Positions 45,740 to 55,521 of a stretch of DNA of 64,000 nucleotides are shown here, piece by piece. A model generated the notes under the pieces. That model did not search any database. It was not told where the DNA came from and saw nothing but the letters and a program-made list of their open reading frames with translations. The position numbers and the translations under genes were made by a program. This DNA comes from Seonamhaeicola sp. S2-3 (lineage in GTDB: Bacteria > Bacteroidota > Bacteroidia > Flavobacteriales > Flavobacteriaceae). Position 1 is the first letter of the stretch. Each line of letters begins with the position of its first letter. The stretch covers positions 1,933,001-1,997,000 of the forward strand of contig NZ_CP019389.1 of the NCBI RefSeq assembly GCF_001971785.1, given 5' to 3'.

Positions 45740-46450
45740 ATGAAAAAAATACTAATTATAGCACTATTAACTTTTGGTTTAAAAGGAACAGCACAAACAG
45801 CCAATAGCTTTTTTGAAAGTGCCAATACATTTTTTAAAACCTATGTAACTAATGGCAAAGTTGCTTATGATAAAATACATAAAAACCCTGAAGATTTAAA
45901 TAAAATTATAGCATTAGCACAGGCAGTAAACGTATCAAAAAACAATGCAAATATGTATCAAGCATTTTGGATTAACGCTTATAATCTTTCAGTAATAAAA
46001 GGTATAATAGATAATTTTCCAACCAATTCGCCATTAGCAAATGCTGGTTTTTTTGATAAAGTTAAACACAATATTGGCGGAAAAAATATAACGCTAAATG
46101 ATATAGAGCACAAATTATTACGTGACCAATTTAATGATGCTCGTTTTCATTTTGTATTAGTTTGTGGTGCCATTGGTTGCCCGCCATTAATTAGTGAAGC
46201 GTATTTGCCTTCTACGTTAAATACACAAATGGATACGCAAACAAAGAAAGCTATGAATGGTGATTTTTTAATGGTGAATATTAAAAAGAAACGTGTAGAG
46301 GTATCACAAATAATGGAGTGGTACAAAGAAGATTTTACTATGAATGGCACTACTGAAATAGACTTTATAAATAAGTACAGAACCGAAAAAATACCAGCTA
46401 ATTTCAAAATAAAATACGTTGAGTATAACTGGCAACTTAATAAACAATAA
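45740..46450 (+). CDS. Secreted DUF547 domain protein (copy 1)
   Basis: 236 residues from ATG 45740, which yields a signal peptide (MKKILIIALLTFGLKGTAQ); the longer frame does not. DUF547 hallmarks: QAFWINAYNLSVIKGII, NDIEHKLLR, ARFHFVLVCGAIGCPPLISEAY and WYKEDF. The cysteine in CGAIGCP and the nearby His suggest a hydrolase-like fold, but no function is known. A second DUF547 gene sits in the arsenosugar operon (53619-54473). Confidence 0.85.
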   Translation: MKKILIIALLTFGLKGTAQTANSFFESANTFFKTYVTNGKVAYDKIHKNPEDLNKIIALAQAVNVSKNNANMYQAFWINAYNLSVIKGIIDNFPTNSPLANAGFFDKVKHNIGGKNITLNDIEHKLLRDQFNDARFHFVLVCGAIGCPPLISEAYLPSTLNTQMDTQTKKAMNGDFLMVNIKKKRVEVSQIMEWYKEDFTMNGTTEIDFINKYRTEKIPANFKIKYVEYNWQLNKQ

Positions 46451-46475
46451 TCAAAAAAAATAATTATACATACAC

Positions 46476-47390
46476 ATGAAAAAACTAATAACCATAGTAT
46501 TTGTGGCTTTAGCATTTACTGCTTTTTCACAAGAAGAAAACCAAGAAAATAAGGGTAGCGTTATACAAACTTACACACCATCAAAACTTTTAAAAAAGGG
46601 ACAATGGGATATTAAGTGGTTTAATAATTTATACACCCAAACTAAAGAAGCCGATGAAAATGGTGATGTTACCAAAAACCTTAGCAGAGAAACCTATTTT
46701 ACTTCAACTTTAGATGCATTTACAGGCGTTTCAAAAAACAGTAAACTTAACGTAGGTGTTATTTTAGAGTTTCGTTCAAATGTAGTGGGTGATAGAAGTG
46801 CACTTGATGTTTTTAAGTTTGATGGTGAACGTGGAACCGCTCGTTCTGGTTTAACATCTATTGCGCCGGCAATAAAATTTAATCCGTTAAAAAATGTGTC
46901 AAACTTCACTATTCAAACAGCATTACACATTCCTTTAGTAGGTAATGAAACTGAAGATGGTGTGTTTTTTGACCAAAAAGGATTCATTTTTCAAAATAGA
47001 TTCTTTTACGATTATACCTTTGGAAGTGGCGATTGGCAAATTTTTTCAGAATTAAACACAGAGTTTAACTTTGGAAAAGAAGATGTATACACTCCAAATT
47101 TTTCAACCTCTTTAGAAGGTAGTTTTGCAAACAACAGTTTACGTTTAACACCGGGTGTATTTTTAAGTTATTTTCCTAGTAATAAATTTACAGTTTTAGC
47201 ATTGGCACAACACTCACAGTTGCTAGATTTAGGTAATGATTTCTCTCAAGATTTTACGGCCGTTGGTGGTGGTGCAAAATACCAATTAACCAATGTTTTA
47301 AATATAGAAGCACTTTACACCAACTTTGTAAGAGGTAAAAGCTCTGGGTTAGGGCAAACGTTTAATATAGGTTTAAGAGCCTTGTTTTAG
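46476..47390 (+). CDS. Outer-membrane beta-barrel protein of unknown function
   Basis: 304 residues, signal peptide (AFTAFSQ). It consists of repeated amphipathic strands such as FTIQTALHIPLVG, IFSELNTEFNFGK and LNIEALYTNFVRG, ending in aromatic LGQTFNIGLRALF, as in outer-membrane barrels. Lies 25 nt after the DUF547 gene, probably in its operon. Confidence 0.65.
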   Translation: MKKLITIVFVALAFTAFSQEENQENKGSVIQTYTPSKLLKKGQWDIKWFNNLYTQTKEADENGDVTKNLSRETYFTSTLDAFTGVSKNSKLNVGVILEFRSNVVGDRSALDVFKFDGERGTARSGLTSIAPAIKFNPLKNVSNFTIQTALHIPLVGNETEDGVFFDQKGFIFQNRFFYDYTFGSGDWQIFSELNTEFNFGKEDVYTPNFSTSLEGSFANNSLRLTPGVFLSYFPSNKFTVLALAQHSQLLDLGNDFSQDFTAVGGGAKYQLTNVLNIEALYTNFVRGKSSGLGQTFNIGLRALF

Positions 47391-47430
47391 GGATTAATTA
47401 ATAGTACTTTAGGAGCTGTATATTTTTAAA

Positions 47431-48432
47431 ATGAAAACATATAAGCTCCTAATTTTATTGCTGTTGCTACAATCTTGCACAGCACAAGTTGAAAAAATAA
47501 ATGGTGTTAGTTTTGTGGCATCTAGAAATGCTCTGAATGAAACACATGTAAATCCGGTTGTAAAACTAAATGCTAATTATGCGGCTGTAATGCCTTTTGG
47601 CTTTGTAAAAAGTTTAAACAGTACAACGTTAACCTATAATACCAATAGGCAATGGTTTGGTGAAACCGCAAAAGGTGTAAAACAATATGTTGAAACACTA
47701 CAAAAACACCATATAAAAATAATGATAAAACCTCAAATTTGGGTTTGGCATGGTGAGTTTACGGGGTTTATTAAAATGACTTCGGAAGAAAATTGGAAGG
47801 CTTTTGAAACATCATATTCAAAATTTATTTTAGAATACGCCGCTTTAGCTGAAGAGGTAAATGCCGATATTTTTTGTATTGGAACAGAATTAGAAACATT
47901 TATAAAAAACAGGCCTAACTTTTGGTTTCAACTTATAAAAAAAATTAAAACGGTTTACAAAGGAAAATTAACCTATGCAGCCAATTGGGATGAGTTTAAA
48001 CGCACACCGTTTTGGGGTGAATTAGATTTTATAGGTATTGATGCTTATTTTCCTGTAAGCGATGTTAAAACGCCAACTTTTGAAGATGCTTTGAAAGGTT
48101 GGAATAACCATTTGCCAGAAATTATAGCAAAGCAAAAGGTATTTAATAAACCTGTTTTATTTACAGAGTTTGGTTACCGAAGCGTAGATTTTTCAGGTAG
48201 AGAACCATGGAAAAGTGAACGAAGCATACAAGGCGTTAATTTAGAGGCACAAGTAAATGCCACAAAAGCACTTTTTGAAACTTTTTGGCATAAAGAGTGG
48301 TTTGCAGGTGGTTTTGTTTGGAAATGGTTTGTAAACCATGAGCAAGTTGGCGGAGCGCAAAACCATATGTTTACACCGCAAAACAAACCTGCAGAAAAAT
48401 TAATAAGTACATATTTTAAAAAATTCGAATGA
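47431..48432 (+). CDS. GH113-like glycoside hydrolase lipoprotein (beta-mannanase family, tentative)
   Basis: 333 residues. Lipobox LLLQSC (Cys16), then a TIM barrel. Candidate acid/base is Glu153 in FCIGTELETF and nucleophile Glu246 in PVLFTEFGYRS, both at strand ends as in GH113 and clan GH-A. IMIKPQIWVWHGEF and WGELDFIGIDAYFP are also family-like. It probably cleaves mannose- or glucose-containing glycans at the cell surface. It overlaps the next gene by 4 nt. Confidence 0.7.
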   Translation: MKTYKLLILLLLLQSCTAQVEKINGVSFVASRNALNETHVNPVVKLNANYAAVMPFGFVKSLNSTTLTYNTNRQWFGETAKGVKQYVETLQKHHIKIMIKPQIWVWHGEFTGFIKMTSEENWKAFETSYSKFILEYAALAEEVNADIFCIGTELETFIKNRPNFWFQLIKKIKTVYKGKLTYAANWDEFKRTPFWGELDFIGIDAYFPVSDVKTPTFEDALKGWNNHLPEIIAKQKVFNKPVLFTEFGYRSVDFSGREPWKSERSIQGVNLEAQVNATKALFETFWHKEWFAGGFVWKWFVNHEQVGGAQNHMFTPQNKPAEKLISTYFKKFE

Positions 48433-49163
48433 AAAAAATAGCATACATAATTTTAGTGTTGTTTATGGTAAGCTGTTATAGTGATGATAACGTCCCTTTA
48501 GTTGCAGATGAAGAAGCTATACTTTCAACATTCATTGCAAATAAAAAATTTATTAAAGATAATGTTATTGCTTGTGCCGCTAGTGATGAGGTTTCCGCAG
48601 GATTAATTAATGTGTATTTTTATCCTGAAGCTGGTGCTAAAGATTTTAAATTATACCAATCGGATGGTACTGATGGTAACGATTTTTCAAAATACCAATT
48701 TGTAAAAGCGGTAGCGCAACCCTTTATTGATGGTACATTGCAGCAATTTAAAGTACGCTCTAAAGTAAATTGGTTTGTGGTGGTTTATATGGTTGATGAT
48801 ACTGTTAAAATTTCAACGCCTATACGTTCAAAAGTGTTTTCGCAGCCAACAGTTTGGAATAATGCTGTAACTATAAATCAAGAGCAAATGGAAATGCCTC
48901 AATTTAATTGGCCTATTGCTGATGAAAGCCTAAATGCTATATTTTTTCAGGTTGTAACTACACAAAATTCTGAATTCCTTTCCGGAACTTACACCCACGA
49001 AAATAAATTTCAATATTATAAATTAAATAATGTAGTTTTGAATGTAACTAACGGAACACCACCAAACTTAGTGTCAAATAACACCTATAATTTTATTGTA
49101 ATGGATGTAAGTTTAGATAATTGGGTAAACACGGTGAGTAGTTCATCTTTTGTAGCAAATTAA
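48429..49163 (+). CDS. Lipoprotein of unknown function
   Basis: 244 residues with lipobox FMVSC (Cys16) followed by YSDDN. No catalytic motif. The sequence is acidic and beta-rich. It overlaps the GH113-like gene by 4 nt upstream and shares one nucleotide with the Omp85-like gene downstream, so the three are translated as a unit and likely act together at the outer membrane. Confidence 0.6.
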   Translation: MKKIAYIILVLFMVSCYSDDNVPLVADEEAILSTFIANKKFIKDNVIACAASDEVSAGLINVYFYPEAGAKDFKLYQSDGTDGNDFSKYQFVKAVAQPFIDGTLQQFKVRSKVNWFVVVYMVDDTVKISTPIRSKVFSQPTVWNNAVTINQEQMEMPQFNWPIADESLNAIFFQVVTTQNSEFLSGTYTHENKFQYYKLNNVVLNVTNGTPPNLVSNNTYNFIVMDVSLDNWVNTVSSSSFVAN

Positions 49164-50419
49164 TGAGGTGTTTTCTTGTATTATGCGTATTGTTTTTTTG
49201 TGCTAAAATTAGCGCACAAGGACATGTTAATAATGTAACAATACAAGGTAATAAAAGGCTTAAAGCAGCTTTTGTTAAAAAGATAAGCACAGTTAAAGCT
49301 GGTGGAGTGTTAGATTCTTTACAGCTAAACCAAGATACGGAGTTTTTAAAAAGATTGCCATCAGTATCACACGCCTATTATCAGGTTTTTAAAACTGAAA
49401 CAGGTAATTATAATGTTGTTTTTAATATTGAAGAAAGCTTCACTTTAATACCTTCACCCAGTATTTATACTACAAATAATGGCGAATTTGCCTTTAGAAT
49501 AGGGCTTACAGAGTTTAATTTATTCGGTCAAAATATTGGTTTAGGAGCTTTTTATCAGCATGATATTTATGATTCTTATGCTATAAATTTTAGAGCCCCA
49601 TTTTTATTCTCAAATAAATTAGGCTTAGCTATAAATTTACAAGATTTAACAACTTTAGAGCCTGTATTTTTTAATAACAGTTCTGCAGATTATAGGTATA
49701 ATAATGAGTCTGTTGAGGTTTTAGGGCTTTATAAAATTAATTTTAAAAACAGGATTGAGTTTGGTGCAACCTATTTTAGTGAAGATTATGATTACGTTGC
49801 TGGTGTAACAAGTAGTACGGTACCACAAAGCTTAGAAGTAAATAAATGGTTAGCAAAGTTAATTTATGAATACAATAATTTAAGCTATCATTACCAATAT
49901 GTTTCTGGGTTTAGAAGTTTGTTTAACTTTCAGTACGTTACAGCAACCAATAGTGAACTGCCTAATTTTTTTATTACTTGGAATGACTTTTTCTATTTTA
50001 AACGCGTAGGCAAAAAAGGCAATTGGGCAAACAGAATGCGCGTTGGCTTATCACAAAATGATAATACACCTTTTGCACCTTTTTCAGTAGATAATAATAT
50101 AAACATTAGAGGTGTTGGTAACACCATTGATAGAGGTACAGGCGCTATAGTTTTTAATACAGAATATCGGCATACTTTAATTGATAAAAAAAATGTGGCC
50201 CTACAAAGTAATATATTTGTAGATAGTGGTACATGGCGTAACCCAGGCGGTGCATTAAGTGATTTTACAAACAGTGATAATGTTAAAGTATATTCTGGGT
50301 TAGGGCTCAGGTTTATTCATAAAAAAATATTTAATGCGGTTTTTAGAATAGACTATGGTTTTGGGCTCACCCAAAATGCTTCACAAGGGCTTGTGTTTGG
50401 TATTGGTCAATATTTTTAA
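49163..50419 (+). CDS. Short Omp85-superfamily protein with one POTRA domain
   Basis: 418 residues. Signal peptide (FFCAKISAQ), one POTRA-like domain (VNNVTIQGNKRLKAAFVKKIS...YNVVFNIEES, residues about 22-95) and a barrel. NNINIRGVGNTIDRGTGA resembles the RGF loop region of BamA/TamA, and the C-terminus is GQYF. BamA has five POTRA domains; one is unusual. It may place the adjacent lipoprotein or hydrolase at the surface, which is inference. Confidence 0.65.
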   Translation: MRCFLVLCVLFFCAKISAQGHVNNVTIQGNKRLKAAFVKKISTVKAGGVLDSLQLNQDTEFLKRLPSVSHAYYQVFKTETGNYNVVFNIEESFTLIPSPSIYTTNNGEFAFRIGLTEFNLFGQNIGLGAFYQHDIYDSYAINFRAPFLFSNKLGLAINLQDLTTLEPVFFNNSSADYRYNNESVEVLGLYKINFKNRIEFGATYFSEDYDYVAGVTSSTVPQSLEVNKWLAKLIYEYNNLSYHYQYVSGFRSLFNFQYVTATNSELPNFFITWNDFFYFKRVGKKGNWANRMRVGLSQNDNTPFAPFSVDNNINIRGVGNTIDRGTGAIVFNTEYRHTLIDKKNVALQSNIFVDSGTWRNPGGALSDFTNSDNVKVYSGLGLRFIHKKIFNAVFRIDYGFGLTQNASQGLVFGIGQYF

Positions 50420-50489
50420 TTAAATCTTAACTTTAAAAAAGCATTGTTTTTTATAATTCTGCTATAGTTTTGCAGAAAAGTATTATAAA

Positions 50490-51221
50490 ATGGCACGCAT
50501 TATTGCAATAGGAGATATTCACGGAGGTTTACAGGCTTTAATTCAGGTATTAAATAAAATAGAAATAAAAGAAGAGGACACCCTTATTTTTGTAGGCGAT
50601 TATGTTGATGGTTGGAGTGAGTCTGCCCAAGTTATTCAGTTTTTAATAGAGTTATCTAAAAAAATAAATTGTGTTTTTATAAAAGGAAACCATGATATAT
50701 GGGCAGAAGAATGGTTAAGAAGCGGAGAGGTGCCTCCAACTTGGTATATTCATGGTGGTAAAGAAACCATAGAGAGTTATGAAGGTTTTTCAGAAGAAGA
50801 TAAAACCAAGCATTTGGAGTTTTTTGAAAAAATGAAAAGCTACTACATTGATGATGAAAATAGGTTGTTTTTGCATGCAGGCTTTACCTCAATGCATGGT
50901 GTTGAAAAGGAAGTGTTTAAACAAACCTTGCATTTTGATAGAACCCTTTGGGAAATGGCTTTAACTATGGATAAAGAAATTCATGAAAACTCAGAATTAT
51001 ACCCTAAGCGATTAAAACATTATAAAGAAATTTATATTGGTCATACACCTACTACTAATTTTAATTCAGATGTTCCAATGCAAGCCATTAATGTTTGGAA
51101 TATTGATACGGGAGCAGCTTTTAAAGGTAAAGTATCTGCTATAGATATTGATACAAAAGAGTTTTGGCAAAGTGATAATTTACCAGATTTGTACCCCAAT
51201 GAAACGGGTAGGAATAAATAA
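50490..51221 (+). CDS. Metallophosphoesterase, PPP serine/threonine phosphatase type
   Basis: 243 residues with all five metal-site motifs in order: GDIHGG, GDYVDGW, GNHDIW, HAGF and GHTP. Cytoplasmic. It resembles bacterial PPP-type phosphatases and diadenosine tetraphosphatase relatives; the substrate is not evident. It converges with the gene at 51224 with only 2 nt between stops. Confidence 0.88.
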   Translation: MARIIAIGDIHGGLQALIQVLNKIEIKEEDTLIFVGDYVDGWSESAQVIQFLIELSKKINCVFIKGNHDIWAEEWLRSGEVPPTWYIHGGKETIESYEGFSEEDKTKHLEFFEKMKSYYIDDENRLFLHAGFTSMHGVEKEVFKQTLHFDRTLWEMALTMDKEIHENSELYPKRLKHYKEIYIGHTPTTNFNSDVPMQAINVWNIDTGAAFKGKVSAIDIDTKEFWQSDNLPDLYPNETGRNK

Positions 51222-51223
51222 AA

Positions 51224-52753
51224 TCACTCAATACTTTTAAAATCTTTAATAGCTTTGTTAGGTTCAATAACATTGTAGCTTTCCCAAAATTTAGGATCGT
51301 AATCAGGTAAATATGTAGGGCTTACATTTGGTTTTTCCTTAAATGCTTTAAAATCAGCATCAGTAATGATTTTATTTTCAAAAACTACCAATTCTTTTTT
51401 AGTGGTGTTAGACATTACAAAATGAAGCTCTGTAGATAATTCATTTTGTTTTCTTCTACCTTTTACATGTTTGTTTTTCTCAATAATTTTTAAGGGGCGT
51501 TTTACACCAAAGTTTATGTTATTTATAGCTTCTGCATACTTAAGAGAATAGGTTTCTGTGCTGTTTTTTTCATAAATTAGTGTGCCTTTGTGTAACTTTT
51601 CTTGGTATGAAATTCCTAGCAATTTAAAATTTTTAAGCAGATTTACGTTTTCATAATCTACCCGTATTATGGCAAAATCTTCTGTGTTTACATAAACAGT
51701 ACCTTTATAATCTGCACTTCGCTTAGGTTTAAAACTAATTTTATAAACAAAAGCATCTCCAATAAAAAGGTAGTCTAAAATTTCAAAAAGGTATTTTTTA
51801 GGTTTCTCTAGAAAGTTTAAATGAGAATCTTTAAAAATAAAACTCCCTTTTTTTAAACTAGCAATAGTTTGTTTTCTGTGGTTTAAAAAATCTTTTTTTC
51901 TGGCTGTTTCTTTCTTTTTTTGTTCAGCAATAAAAGCATCGGTTTTTTCTCTTTCATTTTGTTTTTTAGAGTCTGCACTATCAAATAGAGTAGAATCTAT
52001 TGCTTCTTTAGTGCCAAAAATGCCCGATTTTATTTTGAAATAAGAGTCGCGTTTTACGTGCTTTTTAAAAATAGTATTAAAACGCTCTTCTAAACCATCA
52101 AAAGATACTTCTAAATTTTTGTCATAAAGATGAGAAGCTTTTATAATGTCTAGTTTATGAGAGTTTTCATTACTTAGATTAGAATAAAAATTGCCTAAAA
52201 TTTCAATATGATCAGAGGCGTTTTTAGGCATGATTTTCATAACACTGTCCATAAACGCTTGGTTAAATTCAGGAATAGAAGACTCTTTTACTCTTATGTT
52301 GTTTTTAGAGATGTTGTTAAAGTTAGATTCTCTAAAAAAGAGCTTACTTTTACTAATATTGAAGTTGTAATTCTTACTTAAATTTTCGTGGGCTTTTTCA
52401 ATAATTTCTAGCGGTGTGTATTTTTTGTTAGATACTAAAACTTCATCTAACTCTATAGATTGTGGTTGTAAAAACACAATACTATCAGAAAATTTTTGAG
52501 CAGCAATAGATTTAGATTTATAGCCCATACAGCTTATAACTAAAGAGTCTTTCTTCTTAAGGTGCTTTTTAAAATGAATTTGAAATATCCCGTTACTGTT
52601 TGAAATAACGCCAGATTGTTTTCCAAAACTAATATTGGCGTACGGAATTGGTTTTTGAGTTGTAGAGTCTAATAATTTAGCACTTATTGATTGTTGAGCA
52701 AACGAAGTTGTTATGGTGATTAGGCAAACAATTCTAGTAATTATATGTTTCAT
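51224..52753 (-). CDS. Secreted carboxypeptidase-regulatory-domain protein
   Basis: 509 residues. Signal peptide (SFAQQ), a CarboxypepD_reg-like domain (SAKLLDSTTQKPIPYANISFGKQSGVISNSNGIFQI, about residues 23-105), then a long beta-rich region with RPLKIIEK and a lysine/glutamate-rich middle (residues about 245-305). Domain content resembles DUF5686-type outer-membrane associated proteins. Lies downstream of the arsenosugar operon on the same strand with a 78-nt gap. Confidence 0.65.
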   Translation of the reverse strand: MKHIITRIVCLITITTSFAQQSISAKLLDSTTQKPIPYANISFGKQSGVISNSNGIFQIHFKKHLKKKDSLVISCMGYKSKSIAAQKFSDSIVFLQPQSIELDEVLVSNKKYTPLEIIEKAHENLSKNYNFNISKSKLFFRESNFNNISKNNIRVKESSIPEFNQAFMDSVMKIMPKNASDHIEILGNFYSNLSNENSHKLDIIKASHLYDKNLEVSFDGLEERFNTIFKKHVKRDSYFKIKSGIFGTKEAIDSTLFDSADSKKQNEREKTDAFIAEQKKKETARKKDFLNHRKQTIASLKKGSFIFKDSHLNFLEKPKKYLFEILDYLFIGDAFVYKISFKPKRSADYKGTVYVNTEDFAIIRVDYENVNLLKNFKLLGISYQEKLHKGTLIYEKNSTETYSLKYAEAINNINFGVKRPLKIIEKNKHVKGRRKQNELSTELHFVMSNTTKKELVVFENKIITDADFKAFKEKPNVSPTYLPDYDPKFWESYNVIEPNKAIKDFKSIE

Positions 52754-52831
52754 GTTTTTTGATTTTGTAATGAAAATAAGGCATTACAAAAACTAGACCG
52801 CTTAATTAACATTTTGTTACATGCTTTTTTG

Positions 52832-53569
52832 CTATTTTTTAACAGCTACATGTTTTAAATAATAGTTGTTTAAAGTTTCGGCACTGGCACCAAGCCACTT
52901 TTTTAAATGAATATTTAGGTAATGATATTGCAAGCGCCAAATGCCTGTTTTGTTGTAGCGTCTTGCTGATGTTGTAAGCCATTTTTGTATAACAACAAAT
53001 TGTTTTTGTTGGTAAAGTTTAAAAATAAAGTCATTATCTTCATAAATAACGAAGCGCTCATTGAAACCGCCAATGATATTAAAAAGTTTTTTAGTTACAA
53101 ACAAACTTTGGTCGCCACCACGGGCACTTTTCCATGAGAATTGCGTAAGCCATCCAGCAAATTTTAACCACCAATGTTGGCTGTTAAATTTCATTTTAAA
53201 ACAACCAGCCTTGTTACCTTTTTTAACTTCATTAATAATAAGTTTATCAAAATTTTTAGGCGGAAATGAATCGGCATGTAAAAAATATAAAATAGAGCCC
53301 TTTGCATGTTTAGCACCCATATTCATTTGTTTGGCACGTCCTTTTTGTGAAGTTAAAAATTTTATATTATTGTGCTTTGTTTTGTTTTGTAATAGCGTGT
53401 CTATTATGTGGCTTACAAGGTGTTTTGTTTTGTCTGTACTGCCACCATCAACCACTAATATTTCTTTAATATTTTCTTCGGAAGCATTTTGAAGCAGGTG
53501 TTTTAACAATTTTTCAATAAAAGCTTCCTCATTTAAAGTTGGTATAATTATAGATAGTTGATGATTCAC
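52832..53569 (-). CDS. Arsenosugar biosynthesis glycosyltransferase, TIGR04283 type
   Basis: 245 residues, GT2 fold: SIIIPTLNEEAFIEKLL, VVDGGSTDKT, LHADSFPPKNFDKLI (DxD-like), ARGGDQSLFVTKKLFNIIGGF and a C-terminal HLKKWLGASAETL. This combination is typical of the TIGR04283 family linked to arsenosugar clusters. It should add a sugar or glycerol-type group to the arsenic riboside. Last gene of the operon. Confidence 0.85.
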   Translation of the reverse strand: MNHQLSIIIPTLNEEAFIEKLLKHLLQNASEENIKEILVVDGGSTDKTKHLVSHIIDTLLQNKTKHNNIKFLTSQKGRAKQMNMGAKHAKGSILYFLHADSFPPKNFDKLIINEVKKGNKAGCFKMKFNSQHWWLKFAGWLTQFSWKSARGGDQSLFVTKKLFNIIGGFNERFVIYEDNDFIFKLYQQKQFVVIQKWLTTSARRYNKTGIWRLQYHYLNIHLKKWLGASAETLNNYYLKHVAVKK

Positions 53570-53618
53570 TTAAATTACAATTTTTTGAGCGCTTGAAATA
53601 AGTTTAGCATGGTACAAG

Positions 53619-54473
53619 TCATTCATTTAAATTCCAGTTATAATCTAAAAAACTTTTTTTGGCATTAGCAGAAATTTGTACGGTTGAGTATGTGTTTAAA
53701 AAGTCTATTAAAGTGCCGTTGGTTTTAAAATCTTTTGAAAACCACTGAAATATTTTTGAAATTTTAATTCTGTCTTTTGAAATAATATTTTTTGAAGTAT
53801 CTGATAAAAACTCCTTTGTAGCGTTGGTTAATTGTGTGTCTAAGCTTTCAGGGGTAAAAGCTTTATTTTGTAATTTGGGACATGATATTGAAGCGCAATT
53901 TATAGCAAAGTGAATTCTAGGTTCATTCATTTTACGTAAAATTTTATGTTCAATTTCATCAAGATTAAACCATTTATCACCTAATTTCCAAAGGCGCTTT
54001 TTCCAAGGGTCTTTTATATTTTTAATGCTAGTAATAGGGTAATTACGTAAAATTAAATCAACCGTAAAAGCATTGTAAGCGTTTATCCAAAAAGCAAGTT
54101 TTTCTTCTTTTGAAAGTGTATTGAAACTTTCATGCTTATACATTAAATCTAAAGCGCGTAAATAATCATAAAAATCTTTTTGGTCTTTTAGAAAACCTTT
54201 GTAATTAACATTACCGTTTTTTGAAACATGCTTTTGTAAAAGTTTATTCCATAAAAAATGCGTGTTAAAAATACGTTTGGTTAAAACTTGATTGAATGGG
54301 GTTGCTGTACTATTTAAATTAACACGATTTTGAATGTTTTCTGAAACGCTATCATGCTGCTTAGCTATGTGTATTGAAGTTTTATTAGTTTTTTTTGTAG
54401 TTATAGATTGCATTTTAGGTTTACAATGAAACAAGTAAACTAAACAACAAAGCAGAGTGAAAAAATGAATCAT
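53619..54473 (-). CDS. DUF547 domain lipoprotein (copy 2)
   Basis: 284 residues from ATG 54471-54473, 10 nt after the arsM stop; the longer frame overlaps arsM antisense-free but adds a non-signal tail. Lipobox-like LFHC is followed by a low-complexity linker. DUF547 features: KLAFWINAYNAFTVDLIL, DEIEHKILRKM, PRIHFAINCASISCPKLQNKAF and WFSKDF. DUF547 genes recur in arsenosugar clusters but have no known function; this is the paralogue of 45740-46450. Confidence 0.82.
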   Translation of the reverse strand: MIHFFTLLCCLVYLFHCKPKMQSITTKKTNKTSIHIAKQHDSVSENIQNRVNLNSTATPFNQVLTKRIFNTHFLWNKLLQKHVSKNGNVNYKGFLKDQKDFYDYLRALDLMYKHESFNTLSKEEKLAFWINAYNAFTVDLILRNYPITSIKNIKDPWKKRLWKLGDKWFNLDEIEHKILRKMNEPRIHFAINCASISCPKLQNKAFTPESLDTQLTNATKEFLSDTSKNIISKDRIKISKIFQWFSKDFKTNGTLIDFLNTYSTVQISANAKKSFLDYNWNLNE

Positions 54474-54483
54474 AGTTAGTTTT

Positions 54484-55455
54484 TTAACAGCAGCCACCAC
54501 CATCATAATGGTAGGTAGATTCACTAATAAAAATATCATTTCTACCAAGTGCAGCTAGGTTAGTAGCTGTTTTATCGCAAATAGCTAAAGGTTGATTTTT
54601 TAGTAAAATATGGCCAGCATTATCATTAAAGAAATCTTCATTTCCAAAATAAATAGCGGCTTTTCCTGTAAATACACATGGACCATCGGCAGGCATAGGG
54701 TCTTTTATGGCAGCAACTTCAATAGATTCAATGTAAATTAATTCGTTGGTGTCATATTCTTCAGGACTTAATATTCTGTAAGGTTTTCTAGCTCTAATTT
54801 CAATAGTACCAAAACCAGCATTGGTTAACATTTTTACATATTCTTTAATAGGTAAGCTTCCGCTAAGGCAAAGGGCTCTTAGGCGGTCGTCATTACGTAA
54901 ATTATCATTCATTGGCTGCTCACAAGTTGGATCGCTCATAACTAAGCGTCCGTGAGGTTTTAAAACACGATACATTTCGGCAATAGCTTTTTTTAAATCG
55001 TTTTCTTTAAAAATATTGAATAGGCAATTTTGTGCCGCAACATCAATACTATTTTCTTCAACTGGTAAGTTAAGAGCATCGCCTTTACGTAAATCTACAA
55101 ACTCACTTTTAAACCAAGGGTTAAGCGCTTCGGCTTCAATAAAATTTTTACGTGAAGCTTCTAACATTTCATCAACTACATCAACACCAATTACACCGCC
55201 TTTTTCTCTGTTAAAATATGAGAATTGTAGTAGTTCCATACCACCACCTACACCTACATATAGCATTTTAGGGTTGTTTGATAAATCGCGCGCATGCACT
55301 GTAGAGCCACAGCCGTAATTCATTTCTTGCATGATTTTAGGAATTTTTAATCCTGGTAATTCCCAAATAGGATTGGTGGTACAACACAGACCAACATCAG
55401 GAGTTAGTGCAGCTTCTTTATATACATCGTGAGTGGTTTCTAGATAGTTGCTCAT
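54484..55455 (-). CDS. arsM: Arsenosugar-type arsenite methyltransferase ArsM
   Basis: 323 residues. SAM-binding LYVGVGGGMELLQFS and VIGVDVVDEML; FxxxVEENSIDVAAQNCLFNIF and RVLKPHGRLVMSDPTCEQ are methyltransferase motifs. As-binding candidates are the CC at 24-25, Cys49 in YGCGS, Cys144, Cys178 and the terminal DGGGCC. The latter two tails are features of the arsenosugar-type ArsM. It methylates arsenite to di-methylated species, the substrate of ArsS. Confidence 0.9.
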   Translation of the reverse strand: MSNYLETTHDVYKEAALTPDVGLCCTTNPIWELPGLKIPKIMQEMNYGCGSTVHARDLSNNPKMLYVGVGGGMELLQFSYFNREKGGVIGVDVVDEMLEASRKNFIEAEALNPWFKSEFVDLRKGDALNLPVEENSIDVAAQNCLFNIFKENDLKKAIAEMYRVLKPHGRLVMSDPTCEQPMNDNLRNDDRLRALCLSGSLPIKEYVKMLTNAGFGTIEIRARKPYRILSPEEYDTNELIYIESIEVAAIKDPMPADGPCVFTGKAAIYFGNEDFFNDNAGHILLKNQPLAICDKTATNLAALGRNDIFISESTYHYDGGGCC

Positions 55456-55521
55456 TTTTTCTAAGTTTTTCAGTTTCTGTGATTAGTTTTCAGTTTCAGA
55501 ATGATTGAGTACTGCGACTGC

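Noticed and set aside
53061-53492. 143-codon plus frame inside the TIGR04283 gene
   Set aside because: Antisense shadow; the minus frame has the full GT2 motif set.
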